A stretch of DNA of 64,000 nucleotides from Parapristionchus giblindavisi (taxonomy: Eukaryota > Nematoda > Chromadorea > Rhabditida > Diplogasteridae): NCBI GenBank assembly GCA_943737045.1, contig CALSFV010000214.1, forward strand, positions 496,001-560,000, given 5' to 3'. Shown in pieces: positions 38,777 to 52,905 of this stretch. The position numbers and the translations under genes are program-made. Numbering within the stretch: position 1 is the stretch's first letter; each line of letters starts with the position of its first letter. Below the pieces are notes generated by a model. That model did not search any database. It had not been told where the DNA came from and saw nothing but the letters and a program-made list of their open reading frames with translations.

Positions 38777-38854
38777 CACCATCGTTCGGGAAACGAACCC
38801 GGGATACCCGAGTGGCAGTCGAACATTCTACCTCTGATAATGAACCACCCATGC
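38777..38854 (-). pseudogene. tRNA-Gly(GCC)-derived pseudogene with D-loop insertion
   Basis: The minus strand reads GCATGGGTGGTTCA, an 8-base insertion, GGTAGAATGTTCGACTGCCA (anticodon GCC in context) and CCCGGGTTCGTTTCCCG. The anticodon and T arms are better kept than in the copy at 35947-36023. The acceptor stem is imperfect. It belongs to the duplicated unit with the small-peptide gene. Confidence 0.75.
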
Positions 38855-39099
38855 ATACATATATCTTGACACTGACAATGAGTCAGGTAGTTCTGCAATG
38901 ATTTATGAGCATTATAAAATCATAAATATCTTCAGGAATTTTTTCCCTGAATCGATTTTATTATTCGGATGACATTTCATGTAAAATTTACAATTCAAAA
39001 AAAAGCAAACGCAAAGTTTCGAACCGTGGTTTCATCAGTCATCACACAAAACTGTATTTGAACTGTTACCGTTGTGATTTCTCATTCGCTAGAACTTAC

Positions 39100-39870
39100 T
39101 ATGTTGACCTTGTGGATGGTCGAAATAGACACCCGGAAATACTGTGAGAGGGTGACTGCGGACAGTCCCATCTGACGTCAACGACGAATGGATTCTCATT
39201 CGGATATCGGTGGAATATTGCCCCCAAAAGACCGTGACATGGTTTTAAAATTATATAACACATATTGGTAGCGAAATGAATCGGGAAACTCGGAAGAAAT
39301 CGAAGAAAACGAAAATCTCACTTTTGTGACTTTTGATAAATTCGAAATTAATTTTACAGTAAGAGTTCAACCGGGGTGTTTATTAATGAAAAAACACGTA
39401 AAAACACTCTCATAATAATCCCTGAAAATCTGGACATGATCGGTTGAGTTTGAAAAAAGTTATGACGAAAAATGTAGTTTTTGGTATACTTTTGGACGGT
39501 ACTGTATGTTTCAGACGGAAAATATTCCAAATTTTCAAAAGAAAGCTTCCTTTTTCTTGCGATATCACTCATACACAATTCATTTATGACTCAAGCGATC
39601 AATAAGCTGAATTAGCATTAAAAATGTAGAATAACTTTTCTTTCTGTCTGCACCGTTTGATCACGACAATATTCATCAGGTCAGTCCATCTTTAAAGAAG
39701 GAGAAGGAGGGGAACTATTGTTTTACTGAAAAATATTATTTGTATTCAAGCAGATTCGATCAATCATTCTGCCTGACCAGTTTAGTCATGAAAAATAGAA
39801 CCCTTTAATCCTGTTGCTCATATCACGTAATAGTGTATCTCATCGAATCTTATTTTTCTCGATAATCATA
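39100..39870. other. Non-coding spacer, possible decayed transposon
   Basis: It has no counterpart in the first peptide-gene spacers and no convincing frame. A/T-rich; origin unclear. Confidence 0.3.
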
Positions 39871-39920
39871 ATTGGCATTTTCTGAATGATCGCTTTCCTT
39901 AATGTTTTCCTTCCATTCCG

Positions 39921-40112
39921 AAATGCGTCTGTATTTCATTCAATACAATTCTGCAATATCTCCAGATTTTAGCAATAAATTTCCATTTTCTGCGTGATTC
40001 TCTCACTTCTACACACTCTCTCGCTCTTCAATATTCACAAATTGTCATTCTATTCAAGCAAAACTCCGTATAAATACGTCGGTGCTGGTGTCCTGATCAC
40101 TTCATGTTCACA
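39921..40112 (+). promoter_or_regulatory. Conserved TATA promoter of small-peptide gene 4
   Basis: TATAAATA at 40069-40076, 44 bases before the ATG; the upstream block is conserved although the coding part has diverged. Confidence 0.8.
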
Positions 40113-40321
40113 ATGCGTCTACTTTGCATCCTTCTGGTATGCATCGTACTTGCAGTGACAGGTATTTCTCTCTATTTTCATTCTGACTCAGCAACTTTGA
40201 ATCCAAGAATGACTTGAAATCTCTCGCTTGAAATGTAACTTCGTCAACCTTAAAAATTTAATTACAGTATCGACATCTCAGCCCGAACAAGTAACTTACC
40301 CATTACCAGATCTCTCAGCAT
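40113..40321 (+). CDS. Small secreted peptide, diverged family copy 4 (3' end not found)
   Basis: Exon 1 40113-40161 encodes MRLLCILLVCIVLAVT. A true intron (40162-40267, ending AATTACAG) separates exon 2, 40268-40321 (STSQPEQVTYPLPDLSA), which ends in a GTGAGT donor in phase 1. A last exon was not identified; a short piece near 40608 (CTCATATCTCGTAG) is possible. The intron sits where copies 1-3 have an open cryptic intron. Confidence 0.6.
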
Positions 40322-41005
40322 GTGAGTTTTAAGCTAATTTAATCTTTAGAAAATACATAAATAAATGTGGGGGACATGTGCATCCGTGTGTGTGTCCTTT
40401 TTAATGTGTAAGTAAAGTCTCCTCAATCCATCCTCGATTCCTTCGACCGTGGAGCTCATTGTTTCAAAATAGGTAATTTTTCTGCATATACAAATCATTC
40501 ATTCACACATTTTATTCGTTCTTTTCTGTACCGTGTTTCCTTGAAAACGCATAAATATTATTATTATTATTTATCATTCCGAACATTATTTAAGCTAACA
40601 GCTAACAGCTCATATCTCGTAGTCAGGTAGTTTTGCAACAGCTTTCCAGTTTGATAAGATCATCTATTCTTCCAGGAAATTGTTCAGTAATCGCATGAAT
40701 CCATCATCGATCTTATTTTTTTCCACGGGACCATCTTAGCAAAGTATCTGGTGCAAGTCTTCTTCCTATCCCTCCATGAACCACCACCATATTTCCTTGT
40801 TATTAACATCATTTTCTTCTCGATAAAGTTTACATACTCTTAGATAAACAAGCTTAATCAAAGGTAGAAGTACTTTAAAGCCGTTCTCAATCATTAAGAT
40901 ACACGTTAAACGTTGATTCAATAAGTATGAATTTATCATTCAAAAATATATGAGGTAGTAAACTGTTCAAGTTATCTTAAAAATACATCTTGACGAATAT
41001 TATTC

Positions 41006-41599
41006 TCAGTTGCAGTTCTGACAGAAACAAGGGAGAACTGGAGGAGTCGGGAATGGTCCCTGGCCTCTCCAGTACATGGCTTGCTGAAAAGAAAATGATG
41101 AAAAATAGGTGTTTTCATAGCTCCGAAATGTGTAGAATTAACGATTTAAAAAAATTCTTCATATTACAGTATTTGTACAGCGTACCTGGCTACCGTACTG
41201 CGCCCATGCGTTACCGTAATCCCTCATCTGATTGACCTCGGCGCCAGTCATAGGGCGGCTGGAGCCATTCTCATAGACTTTGTTGTTCTGAAAATTAATA
41301 AATCATATTTTCTTCCGGAAAGATTCCGTGCAAGTTTTTTTTGTCATTTTTTACCGAACATTAAGAAGCAATGATCGAATCATATCAAATGAAATAATTT
41401 ATTCCTGTAACACTGCCACGGGATTGAGTACTTCTTATCACGTTACACGGGATAAAGAAACAACGATGATACCACCAATGATATTGAATATAGTTATTTG
41501 CTAAAAACCTACATCATAATAGCAAGTGCCACTGTAGACGTCTTTGGAATAGACCGAAGTGAACACGAAAGCCATGACTAGCAACAGACGACCACTCAT
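41006..41599 (-). CDS. Pepsin-inhibitor-3-like secreted protein 1
   Basis: Exons 41599-41513, 41287-41186, 41083-41006 (TGA), all phase 0; 88 aa. Signal peptide residues 1-18. The mature protein is one module: CYYDNNKVYENG, R-P-M-T..E-V-N-Q, a helix-like stretch, then Pro-rich PFPTPPVLPCFCQNCN. This layout (C..V..N..VY.NG..R.LT..E.., PP..P.FC) matches the repeat of the Ascaris pepsin inhibitor PI-3 family, here as a single repeat. It would be secreted, perhaps to the gut, and bind aspartic proteases. Upstream on the minus strand is TTGATAAAGG (41646-41637), a GATA-type site of the kind used by nematode intestinal genes. Confidence 0.78.
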
Positions 41600-41997
41600 C
41601 ACAGCAACACTGTTAGTGACTGAGTTCATCAGACGCCTTTATCAAGGGGTTATATCACCATAAGTTGATCCCTAGTGAGCAACACCATGAGTAAATATTT
41701 GAAAATGGCGCTATTTGCATTGATCATTCTGGAAAATTGCGTTCTCAGACGTGTGACAAAGATGAGCCGCAACATAGCAGACGCAATTTTTTTGCAGTTT
41801 TTGTTGTAGTCAAATCTTTATATGTATGATACATTAAACTAAGTGTGTTGATAAGCCCGAATTGAAAGTTAGAGGTTCGTTTTCAACATCGTATTCAACT
41901 GAAGAACTTTATGTCTGTACATTAATTAGCATTTTAAAATATTTATCATAAAAGACATTGCGAAATCGAAGTAAAATGTTCGAGCAGGTAAGCTGAA

Positions 41998-42713
41998 TCA
42001 GTGGCAATTCTGACAGAAGCAGGGCATGACAGGCATATTGGGGAAGAAATCCTCGTTTAGAAGATAACGAACCATCTGAAATATAAATAATTCATATTTC
42101 AAAAAAGTAAAGAAAAACTAAAATGTTATAAGTTTGCAACGCTCTATGGAAATGCCCAATGTGTAAGCCTCAAAGTGTATTGAACTCTTCTAATCTTCAA
42201 GACATCACACAGACATTTGCTGTTTCTGTCCCTCGTGATTAAGTTACATGAAAAAATCAAGGGCTCATGATCGAATAGATCCAACTGATCCAACCATATA
42301 AAGGCACGCGAAGAAATTTTAGAAACTCTCCGCTCTGGCCACTTTCTCTCTCGCTCTCTTTGTCAGCGAGAGAGTGTTGCCAGAGCGGAGATTAGAATTA
42401 GCTCGGGGTGTCCCTTTAATACCTGTGCTGCATATTGTGCCCATTCACTCGCGTACAACTTCAATTGGTTGACTTCATAGGCGGTCATAGGTCGACTACT
42501 AATCCCGTTTTCGTATACCCAATCGTTCTGAAAATAGTTCATATGCATGTCTTTGTTTCAATAAGTTGGCAATTTAAATATTTACATAAATAATAAAATA
42601 AATATTGATGAGTAACTTACATCATAATAGCAAGTTCCACTGTAGACTTCTTTGGATGCCACACTAGTCAAAACGAGAAAAGCGAAGATCAATGGAAGAC
42701 CGAAACGTGCCAT
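41998..42713 (-). CDS. Pepsin-inhibitor-3-like secreted protein 2
   Basis: Exons 42713-42621, 42527-42423, 42075-41998 (TGA); 91 aa. Signal peptide residues 1-20, then EVYSGTCYYD, NDWVYENGISSRPMT, and a C-terminus FFPNMPVMPCFCQNCH. It is the closest relative of copy 1 and the second intron carries a CTCTGGC MITE. GATA-like sites TGATAAAG (42839) and CGATAAG (42852) lie upstream. Confidence 0.78.
42303..42416. mobile_element. CTCTGGC palindromic MITE, copy 8
   Basis: Well-preserved copy: ACTCTCCGCTCTGGCCACTT pairs with GTTGCCAGAGCGGAGATTAG around TCTCTCGC..GCGAGAGA; ends AGCTCGGGGTGTCCCTTT. In the second intron of pepsin-inhibitor-like gene 2. Confidence 0.9.
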
Positions 42714-43165
42714 GGTTCCGTGAATTCTTGTGGATCACTTACTTTTACTAAATCTCTTTCTTACTCTCCCATGCAGTCTCCGTCTTTATTTGAGTTGCAA
42801 TTGGTTTCACTTCTCGATGAGTCAATTTAGAACTGTTGTGATAAAGTATTCCGATAAGTGACTTTTCTTTTGAAGAGATCAATGAAGTTTATCGAAGATT
42901 ATGAGCACAGTAATAGACGCATCATTTATTTCCGATGAATATTTTTCAATTCTCAAATTTTTAATCGTACATGTCAGTGATATTAAGTAGTTCCTATGAC
43001 TACCACTCTTAGTCCAACATTTCCATTGTTGCTGGAAAACAAATCACTCAGTTCAGAACATGGATGGGTGTAATGTAGCTTTTAAGTCATTAAATTTCAA
43101 CCGCTTTCTAAACTCGAGTATTGACTTTATCCAAATACCGGGACAAATATTACATCTAAATGGAA

Positions 43166-44245
43166 CTAGTGATGATGTCTCTTTCCGTGATGTCGACTAC
43201 AATCATGACAGAAGCAGGGTGCCTGTGGTTTCTCGTGCAGCACGATAGCCTCTTCGAAGTCCAAGTTCTATAATTGTCATTAATGATTTATCATCGAGAA
43301 ATCACAAGCATCATTGAGAAGGAGTTATTGATGTGCATTAGGGTCTATTGGAATGACCATCACTTATAATTGAGTGACATACAATTTCTACAATTCGGTC
43401 TTTTCGTTATTTTGGGCTAATGTTGCAACAAACAGTGGTTTGTCGTTGCAGAATTAAAATCGAAATAGATCATCAAATGAAGAGATCATTGATGAAAATC
43501 AGCTGATTTAAAGTAATCAAAGTTCACAAATGCAAAGTGACAGGTGTTGCAGACGTTGCATGTATTGGAATGAAAAGATAAGGAATATTTAAAAATAATC
43601 ATGAAAAGTCTGCTCGTAATAATAAATGGACTGTGTGGCACTAGGTCTGGAATGAGAACTATTTGCATACTCTGTCTATTCATTTGCGCGTGCCTCTTAT
43701 GTACAAGCAAATAGCGCTCATCCAGTCGGTTATAATTCCACGGCATGCATCCAACCTAGTGATAGAACTATCAATTCAAATACTGTTGATCTTACCAACT
43801 GTCGATACACTTTGTAGTCATTAATGTATTCCTCCAGTTTCTTCTGTTCATTATGAGTCATCGGCCTGCTTGCCATGTGCTCGAAGACAAATCCATTCTG
43901 AAAGTGATCAGGTGTTCCCGAATAAAGACTCTTTTTTAATTAATAATTGCTGCATCCGAGTACGGGAATCTGACTACTGCTAGTGAGCGATATGACAGAC
44001 TAATTGTATAAGATAAACTCATTCCTTGCTTCAATCGTTTTGAGTCATTTTAATTGACACTTTTTTCTAGGAATTTGAGAAAATTTTAGAATGCCGAAAT
44101 ATAATACGCAAGAACATTATCGATAATAACAAACCTCATAGAAGCAGTGTCCACTATACTGAAGCTTGTACTGCAAAGTTTCAGTAGCATTGAGAACCGA
44201 GAAAATCGATACTACAACCAAGAATATCGTCAGTGAGTTGAACAT
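43166..44245 (-). CDS. Pepsin-inhibitor-3-like secreted protein 3, His-rich tail
   Basis: Exons 44245-44135, 43897-43796, 43267-43166 (TAG), all phase 0; 104 aa. Signal peptide residues 1-20. Module: YSGHCFYE, NGFVFEHMASRPMTHNEQKK, and QAPCFCHDC. It differs from its neighbours by a longer N-terminus and by an added basic/His tail after the last Cys (SRHHGKRHHH). Confidence 0.75.
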
Positions 44246-45050
44246 CCTTGAGTGAGAGAGCATAAACTAACAATACTCTCTAATGCAACTCTCCATTCTT
44301 TTCCTGATTTTCACCGGTTCTCAGGTAGTGTTTGCTTTGTTTCAAAGAAGATTCCGGTGATCTCTGATTCAAGAATTAAACCATTCAATTTACTTAAATA
44401 ATTTTACCTTATTGTTAGGTCAATATCACTGGATGTGAGAAACAATTTAAAGCTAGATATATCTCATTAGTTGGCGATATATAAAAAGAATTCTGTATGT
44501 CAGAAATGATGAAGCAACTAGTTGTAAGTTATTTTAGCCAAGATTTTCACTATTTTAGCAAAGTCGGGGTGTCCTACTCAAACGGTTTAAAATTCTCATT
44601 GATTCACCCAAGTATTGTAATTAATAAATTGAGTCAGATAGTTTTACATTACGCTTTGTTTCTTATATTTTCGTAACTAATAAGCTATATCAGACGAAAT
44701 GATCAGTGTCAATGCAAAGATCAGTGGTGCAAAGCAACTTTCGCATTAACTCGAAGTTTTCCCATGATAGACGTTTAAAAAACATAAAAGTAAAGTAAGC
44801 TATTTAAGGACCACACTTTTTTATGGATCCCATAGCGTTTTTAGATTCTTTAAAAAATATGATTCAGGAACTTTTTAAATCATGTTGATGGAAATATGCT
44901 AATGATTGTTTTGCAACGACGTATAATATCTTTATCTCATTGTGTATATTGTGAAAAAAAGTGGATTCGCATTGTGTTGAACATACTGAGAAAAGAAAAC
45001 TATTACGTTTTTTACTAAAAATGAAATAGAAGGCCGGGGAATTAGTAGAA

Positions 45051-46051
45051 TTAGCAGTTGTCGCAGAAGCAGGGCAGTTGTGGCTGCATGGGAACTTCAA
45101 CATTGCCACCCGAGAAGATACTTCCTACTAGCTGAATATTTTGGATTATGAGGTGTTAAATTTGCAAATTAGTTAAAAATTTTATGGACACTTTAACGAA
45201 AGACCATGTAATATGATTGAACCCCCCGCAATATTTGGTAGGCAAAGAAATTTCGAGATTCAGAGTTTAGGGATAAAAATTGATTTGGTTTATTTCTTTA
45301 CTGGTAATGTAACAATGGTCAACGACCTCGATGAGGTAAAACGAAAAAGTAATTTTAAAATTTAGTTTATCACCTAGAACTGTTCAAATATGGCTGACTA
45401 TAATGGAATTGAGACCACAGCTCCGGTGCTCACCTGTACTCCGTAATTAATTTGCTCTGCATCATAGGCAAGGAGTCGGTCATTCTCTGCGTCCGTCAAG
45501 CGACGCTGCCCACCGTTTTCGTAAACATTGCCCAGCTGAATTTAAATATTTTATAAATAATTTTATTCTTCTCTACTTTATTTTCTACATACCATTTTCT
45601 AATATATATGTGCATTATTATTATTATTATGAATTTCTAGTATTATTGCATTATTGTTAATTAGCTAATCACGCTATAAAGTTCACAGCTCAAAAGTGTA
45701 ATAAGATGGTTTTCGATGCACAATGTTTTTTTGTTGCACTACACCAGAAATGTGGTTTAATAAGTGCTCTTATTCAACTAATCACATAATGTATAGACAT
45801 ATCGGATTTCTTGGTCAACACTAAAAGCTCAGAGACCGGCTTAAAAATCTCATTTCTGCCATTTTTCTAATTTGTACTGCAATAAAGATTAAGAGCTTAT
45901 AATTCCAACAAATATCATTTTTCGACCTCAAAAAAGCATTCCCTAATAAGGTTATTAGAGTATGACTCACAGTATAATAACAGTTGGAATTGTAAACATG
46001 AATTGCATGACCGATTGCAAGAAGTGTCAAGAATACGGTAGTGCAGTACAT
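45051..46051 (-). CDS. Pepsin-inhibitor-3-like secreted protein 4
   Basis: Exons 46051-45971, 45535-45434, 45131-45051 (TAA); 87 aa. Signal peptide residues 1-17 (MYCTTVFLTLLAIGHAI). Module NCYYT, LGNVYENGGQRRLTDAENDR, and PMQPQLPCFCDNC. Same intron positions as copies 1-3; most diverged in the middle. Confidence 0.77.
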
Positions 46052-49000
46052 GGTATCCTGAGTCACAGTCACAATTAAAGATCAACAAATCAATATGTAT
46101 CAGTTTCACACGTGTGCTGGTGTATGGTTGTTAACGATTGTTATTAATTAATGATATTAGAGGGAATATTGAGAATATTAGGCTTGAAATTTTGATCAAA
46201 GTGAGTAGTCCCATCTAATATAAAAAAGATGACGATCAATCAGTAAATGATCAGTCGAAGCTGTTGATATCAACCTCAAGTCTCTCACCGCTTATTTGCT
46301 TCGGAAAGTTTTGAGAAAGGCTCAGTTTGCCATCGTTTCGACGTTTCGATCAACAAACAATTAGTCATCCCTCTTGATTCTCAGATCAAATGATCGCTTG
46401 CTGGATCTATAAATAACTCTATACAGAGAAAAATATTTGTAAATACTACGGTTTGAAAAATCTTAAATTTTTACAATGTGCGCACTGTCAATGAGGTCGC
46501 ATGTCATTGAAAATGTATCAGAGAAATCATTGGATGGCTATCAGAAGTTAGTCCCTTCAATGAAAATATTAGTTGTTATATTTCTGTATGAATTCGTAAA
46601 CTGATCGCATGATCATTTGTATTTTCGAATCACATTTCGGGATTTTGAAGATAAACTTGTTTTCGCCGTTTAACACATCCCCTATTCGGGCACTTCCTAG
46701 CAAACTCCTGTCAGATGATCGACAATTACAAATATATGAATAGAAAATTAGTTAGTGTATAGTTCATTTATCGTTAGTTTTCAATAGTTTCTAAAGATAT
46801 AATCGTGATCTTTACGGTAAACATGCTTTTCAGAAGCAGTAATCTGTACGATAACATGATTCAAGGTACATTTAATTTCAATAAACATTTAAATGATCAA
46901 ATTTAGTACATGAGTTCTTGCCTGAAATTTGTTACTATCAACATGAAGGTGGAGTCCATCGAATATTTTCGTGAACAAACTATGAAAATATAAAAACAGT
47001 AAAATAATTCCTACCTACCGTACAATATTTATTTTATGCTGATTCAGCTCATTGATCGCTAGAAGTATCAATGAACAATGATGTCCGTGCAGGTAAAGGC
47101 GCACTTTTTTGAGATACGAGGGGGTTAACCATTCGCTGATGTACATCTTTAACGAGTAATTATTGAAAGGGCAAATTTCAAGTCATCTCACTCATGGATT
47201 GTTCGTCTTATGTAGACAAAGTAGTGAGTTCGGGGTGCTCTATGTATTAAATATTGCAAGATCATTCGTTTATGTTCTCCGAAAATCAAATTTGTCTTGA
47301 ACCGTTGCTATATTGCTCTATATAGAAGATTAATAAATAAGTCAAATTCACTCTGACCTTTGCGAGATCCAATTATGTTCAATCTGAACAAAAAAAAACT
47401 AAATATGTATCCAAGATAACATCTAACTATGTTTCCCCCTAAAATATCCAGAACATCACTCGAAGCTATTCACCTACAGACAATCCTTGATGATCAATGT
47501 GTTTCCATGATGTTACAATAACATATTATTATTATTATTATTATTATTGTAGTATAATTAATATTATGTTATCTTCCTCATGGCTACACCTACACAAGCA
47601 CAGATCCTGGATAAGAAGTCTGTCCATTCATTAGTAACATTAATGCTATTATGTTATTCAAATTCAATTTCCTTGAATTATATCCACCCTCGCAGCTGTG
47701 TACTATATCCATTCAATTTATGCGAGCGGATGTGGACTTTGGCCATGCATATTTCGAATATTTTTGCAACATAGCAAGGTTTTGCAGAGTTCAAGGAGCC
47801 TTTCATAGTTTCTTTATCTATGAGTTCTTGAGGAAGAAGTGTTTCAAATTATCAAGTGATAACATGGATGAAAAACCACGAAAAATGTTCTGAGGAACCC
47901 TATCAAGTTCGGAATCCCAAAAAAGGTGTAACTTATCGTGAAATCCGAAGTCCTAATAGCTTGAAACCTTTATTAGCACATCGGTGGTTCAATATTCCAT
48001 AATTATGTGCGCATATGTGTGCTTGAACTGTGCCCGAAAGATAAAGATCCCAAAGCATTACGCAAATTCTATAGTACACAGTGGGTTCATGTTCTATAGT
48101 ATGGGTTGGTGGGCCGAATTCAACGAAATATGTCGTCAGCGGGGTTTAGTTGATAATGCTCTGGCTGATAAAGAGAGTTGACAACGCGTCGCTCGCAAGA
48201 CGTAAACAACGACCAAAGCCGGATTAGGAAATGATCATCATTGTGAACCATTCTGGGTTGAGCATGTGCTATGTCTTGGCATACAAATGATGGTATAGAC
48301 GAATACGTAAGACACTGTAAATGTACTGCACTGTAAAGCTAAAGTTCAGCTTTATCTGTGCTCCAAATGATAGTATCAGATTTTCATCATTCCTTCTCGA
48401 GTGTGAGAACTTTGAACTTACAGTTTGAACTAACAGAAAAGCCAACGCGATGAGAAAGCATTTTAACTGACAATGAGAGAGTATGGCTAGGGAGCGGCCG
48501 TTCTGGCTCTAGACGTATCCATTTTTTTCGTGTACCTACAGACTCTCTCCATTGTAGTCATAACAACTCATATGCAAGTGATCAGTGACAGATTTTCTTG
48601 TTCTTGGGCATAGTGCATTTTTGGACATCCACTGGCGGTTTGTGATGTATTGTAGGACTTCTGATTTCTTGCGTTTAATCAGAACTTATTATTAGGAAAT
48701 TGGACACCCTCAGCATTAGGCTGATGGATTTGTGACAAATTTGTCTTAATCAACAAGATTGTACTTTGCTTTATCTTAATCAGAGTCCATCATAAATTAC
48801 GATTATATATACATAAAGAAGCGGAACCTATTCGACATTTTCACGTAACATGAGGTTTTCCGAATCAGCACACTACATCATATGTGTTTCTAACCAATAT
48901 TATTGATTTAACGAACAATTTACTTTCAAAGCTTGAACGTGCTTCTTCGAAAGATTCGATGACAGCTGATCAACGTAGACATATTTTTTAACAATCGAGC

Positions 49001-49850
49001 GTAATCTTTTTTTATGGTCCATGATTCCCAGACATGTGCAGTCAATCCAAAATTGATTGGTGAAAACCATGACAAACCATAATCGCCCACGTGACATTGC
49101 TGGCCAGAGTCCATTTCACGTATACCGAATCCTTGTCTCTCTTTCGATTCGTTGAAGCTTGTGATAAGACGGAGAAGCACCCTTATCAATTTTTATCAAC
49201 TATCTCTCAGGAATCACCCGCCATCAAGTCATCGCGACACCAAACCTTCCATGCGGCCTAACGCACACCACGAGATCGAGAGCACTGTGATGTATTCGTT
49301 GCAGGAAGATGCGCATTACAGAACATGAGTGAAGATAAACCTATGTATAAATCAGGGACGGAGACGTGACATAATGTATTCAGCAGGGTCCCGTAGTGGA
49401 TTAGGAATGAAGAAATGTTGCAAGTACCCATGGTGGTTTCCAAAAAAAGCATGTAAAGTTTAAAAATTCAACTCCGACTTTGTTTTCCATGGAAAATTAG
49501 CATCTATCAGTGTAACAGAATATCTTTGATCTCGTCTTTTTTCGATTTCACTAGACACGGCTTTAGCGCTGGAATGCATTGGAATGGAATGTATGCTGAT
49601 GGTGCAAAGTCCGCATTAAAGATGTAAACAAATTCACAAATACTTCATCTTACTCTTTTTGGTCTCACTTTTGTCTTGTGATAATAGGTAAAATACCTAT
49701 GATGTCGTAACTTTATTTACTAACAATAAGCGAATGCTTTGAATCTTTGATGCAATTGAATTGCATTTTCGATTGGAGGCTTTCGGTATCTTTTAGGCGG
49801 AAAAACCAGAAATTCCGAGCAATTCTCCTGCCCCTTACTCTTGTGCACTT
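46052..49850. other. Intergenic region; partial SINE-like copy B
   Basis: No gene recognised. 46945-47095 is a 5' copy (AAGGTGGAGTCCATCGAATA..) of the SINE-like repeat without the tRNA-like end. 47521-47548 is a short (ATT)n run. 47095-47240 may hold a very decayed CTCTGGC element. Confidence 0.5.
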
Positions 49851-50105
49851 AAAGGTGGAGTACGGCGAATATTTTCGTGAACAAACTGTGAAGACAGAAA
49901 TATAGCAAAAGTTATTCTGCACATTGTACATAGATTATTTTATGCTAATTCAGCTTACTGATCGCTAGAATCATGAATGAATCATGCTTGATGTACAGGC
50001 AAAGGCGCGAAATTTTGAAAATAAGAAAGTTCGGCAATAGGTTTCGAACACGCGACGTTGCGCTAACTAGGCAGCACCTTTACCACTACACCAAGGAATA
50101 GATGA
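49851..50105 (-). repeat. SINE-like repeat copy C with tRNA-like end
   Basis: Uninterrupted copy: AAAGGTGGAGTACGGCGAAT..TTATTTTATGCTAATTCAGC, and at 50036-50096 on the minus strand TGGTGTAGTGGT (A box) and GTTCGAAACC (B box). It defines the intact form of the copy broken at 36739-37730. Confidence 0.8.
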
Positions 50106-51481
50106 CTGGCCACGCTAATTTCTTGCATATCACTTATCCCTTGCACAAATGATTGCACAGATTTGCATAGACATTCGAGGGCCTCCATCTTTAATGCTCA
50201 TCTCTCTGATAAATTTTATTATATAGTATACAAGTAAAAATATTGCATTGTATTTCGGAAAAGTCTCCCGAAATTTGATTAATTTGAGCGTGCGATGGCA
50301 CCGAAAGTTTGAATGACAGAAAGACTATATCGAGAATATATCGAACGATTAAGAGTCGATTAGGAGACAAATCGGTTTGATACGCTTTGATAGCATACCA
50401 GACGACTATCATTGGTCGTTTGATCGCAACGGCAGAGACCATACAGATCAGAATTATCGTGCACCGTACAATTTTTCTATGCAAAATTCACAGACTCCAT
50501 ACTATGGTTCTGGGCAAAAACAAGCTTGCACATTGTTCACTGTAAGAACTGTGGTTCTGAAGACTCTGTGCTTTAGAAGCTATCAGTAGTACAGTCTGAG
50601 AAAAACACCCGGCTTATGTATTATAGATCTTAGCATCTAATGCAGTGAGATTAATCCGCCTATATTATAGTGGTAGCGAGCAAGAACCAGATTTGCTATC
50701 TTGATGTACTAGCACGGTTTCATTGTTGATACATATATATTGTGCCTTTTTATGCCGATTTCAGCACCCGTATGCTGTCTGGTGTTCTCCAAATAGACAT
50801 ATCGAAGTCGAGCTTTATTTGCTTCATCAGAAACAATAATTGACGAAAAAGACGGGAGTCGTAGTGTGTGATATCTGATTTGCCACAGAAGACAACAACT
50901 ACAAACAAGACGAAAAGATGACTAGACAAAGGTCGGAAAACGACGGGGTGTATTTTACAAATGTCAATTTAGAATTGTTATTAGCAATAGCGATTAGCAT
51001 CGACTCGGCTTCGACTTCATCACAGCATGGTGCGCGTGACATTGGACGCGCAAAACAACAAAAAAGACGCCTAGACGGAAGTATAGATACAAACTCAATC
51101 AGGTTAACGCTAGAAATAATATGCATTGGGCTTGGGCGTAATGGCACCACCGGGTTTCGGGAAGGGATACGGTATGTGGAGAACGGGGCAGAGTACTGTA
51201 GGTGTGGATAAAATATGATAACAAGAGTAAATATAGGTTCGGCGTAAGCTCTGCGGTACTGGTGACCCTGTGTGTTAGAGTAAATTCAACAACAACATGA
51301 TAAGGTATGAAAGGACGTGGGAGACTCTGTGTGGAGGTCTGGGCATACTGTAATTCGGTGAGATCAATATCGATTGCGGCAAATGGAAGGTACATACTTA
51401 CAAGGGTCGGGGGGATAATTTAATGGTACATAGGGGGGACAAACTAAGATAAGGGCTAAAGAACGGTGCACTATGTGCACT
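50106..51481. other. Intergenic region without recognised features
   Basis: Open frames here lack splice context or family resemblance. Confidence 0.4.
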
Positions 51482-52837
<1,356 letters not shown>

Positions 52838-52850
52838 ACTCTGAACGGTT

Positions 52851-52905
52851 ACGGTAAGGCTATTTCACGGTCGCTGATACGGTAAGGCTATTTCACGGTC
52901 GCTGA
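52851..52905. repeat. 27-bp direct repeat upstream of secreted precursor gene
   Basis: ACGGTAAGGCTATTTCACGG.. occurs twice, at 52851-52877 and 52879-52905, beginning 14 bases before the ATG at 52837 (minus strand). A third partial ACGGTCGTGAAA is near 52933. Confidence 0.8.

Noticed and set aside
50899..51395. Frames of about 100 residues on both strands
   Set aside because: No splice context, leader or family resemblance.
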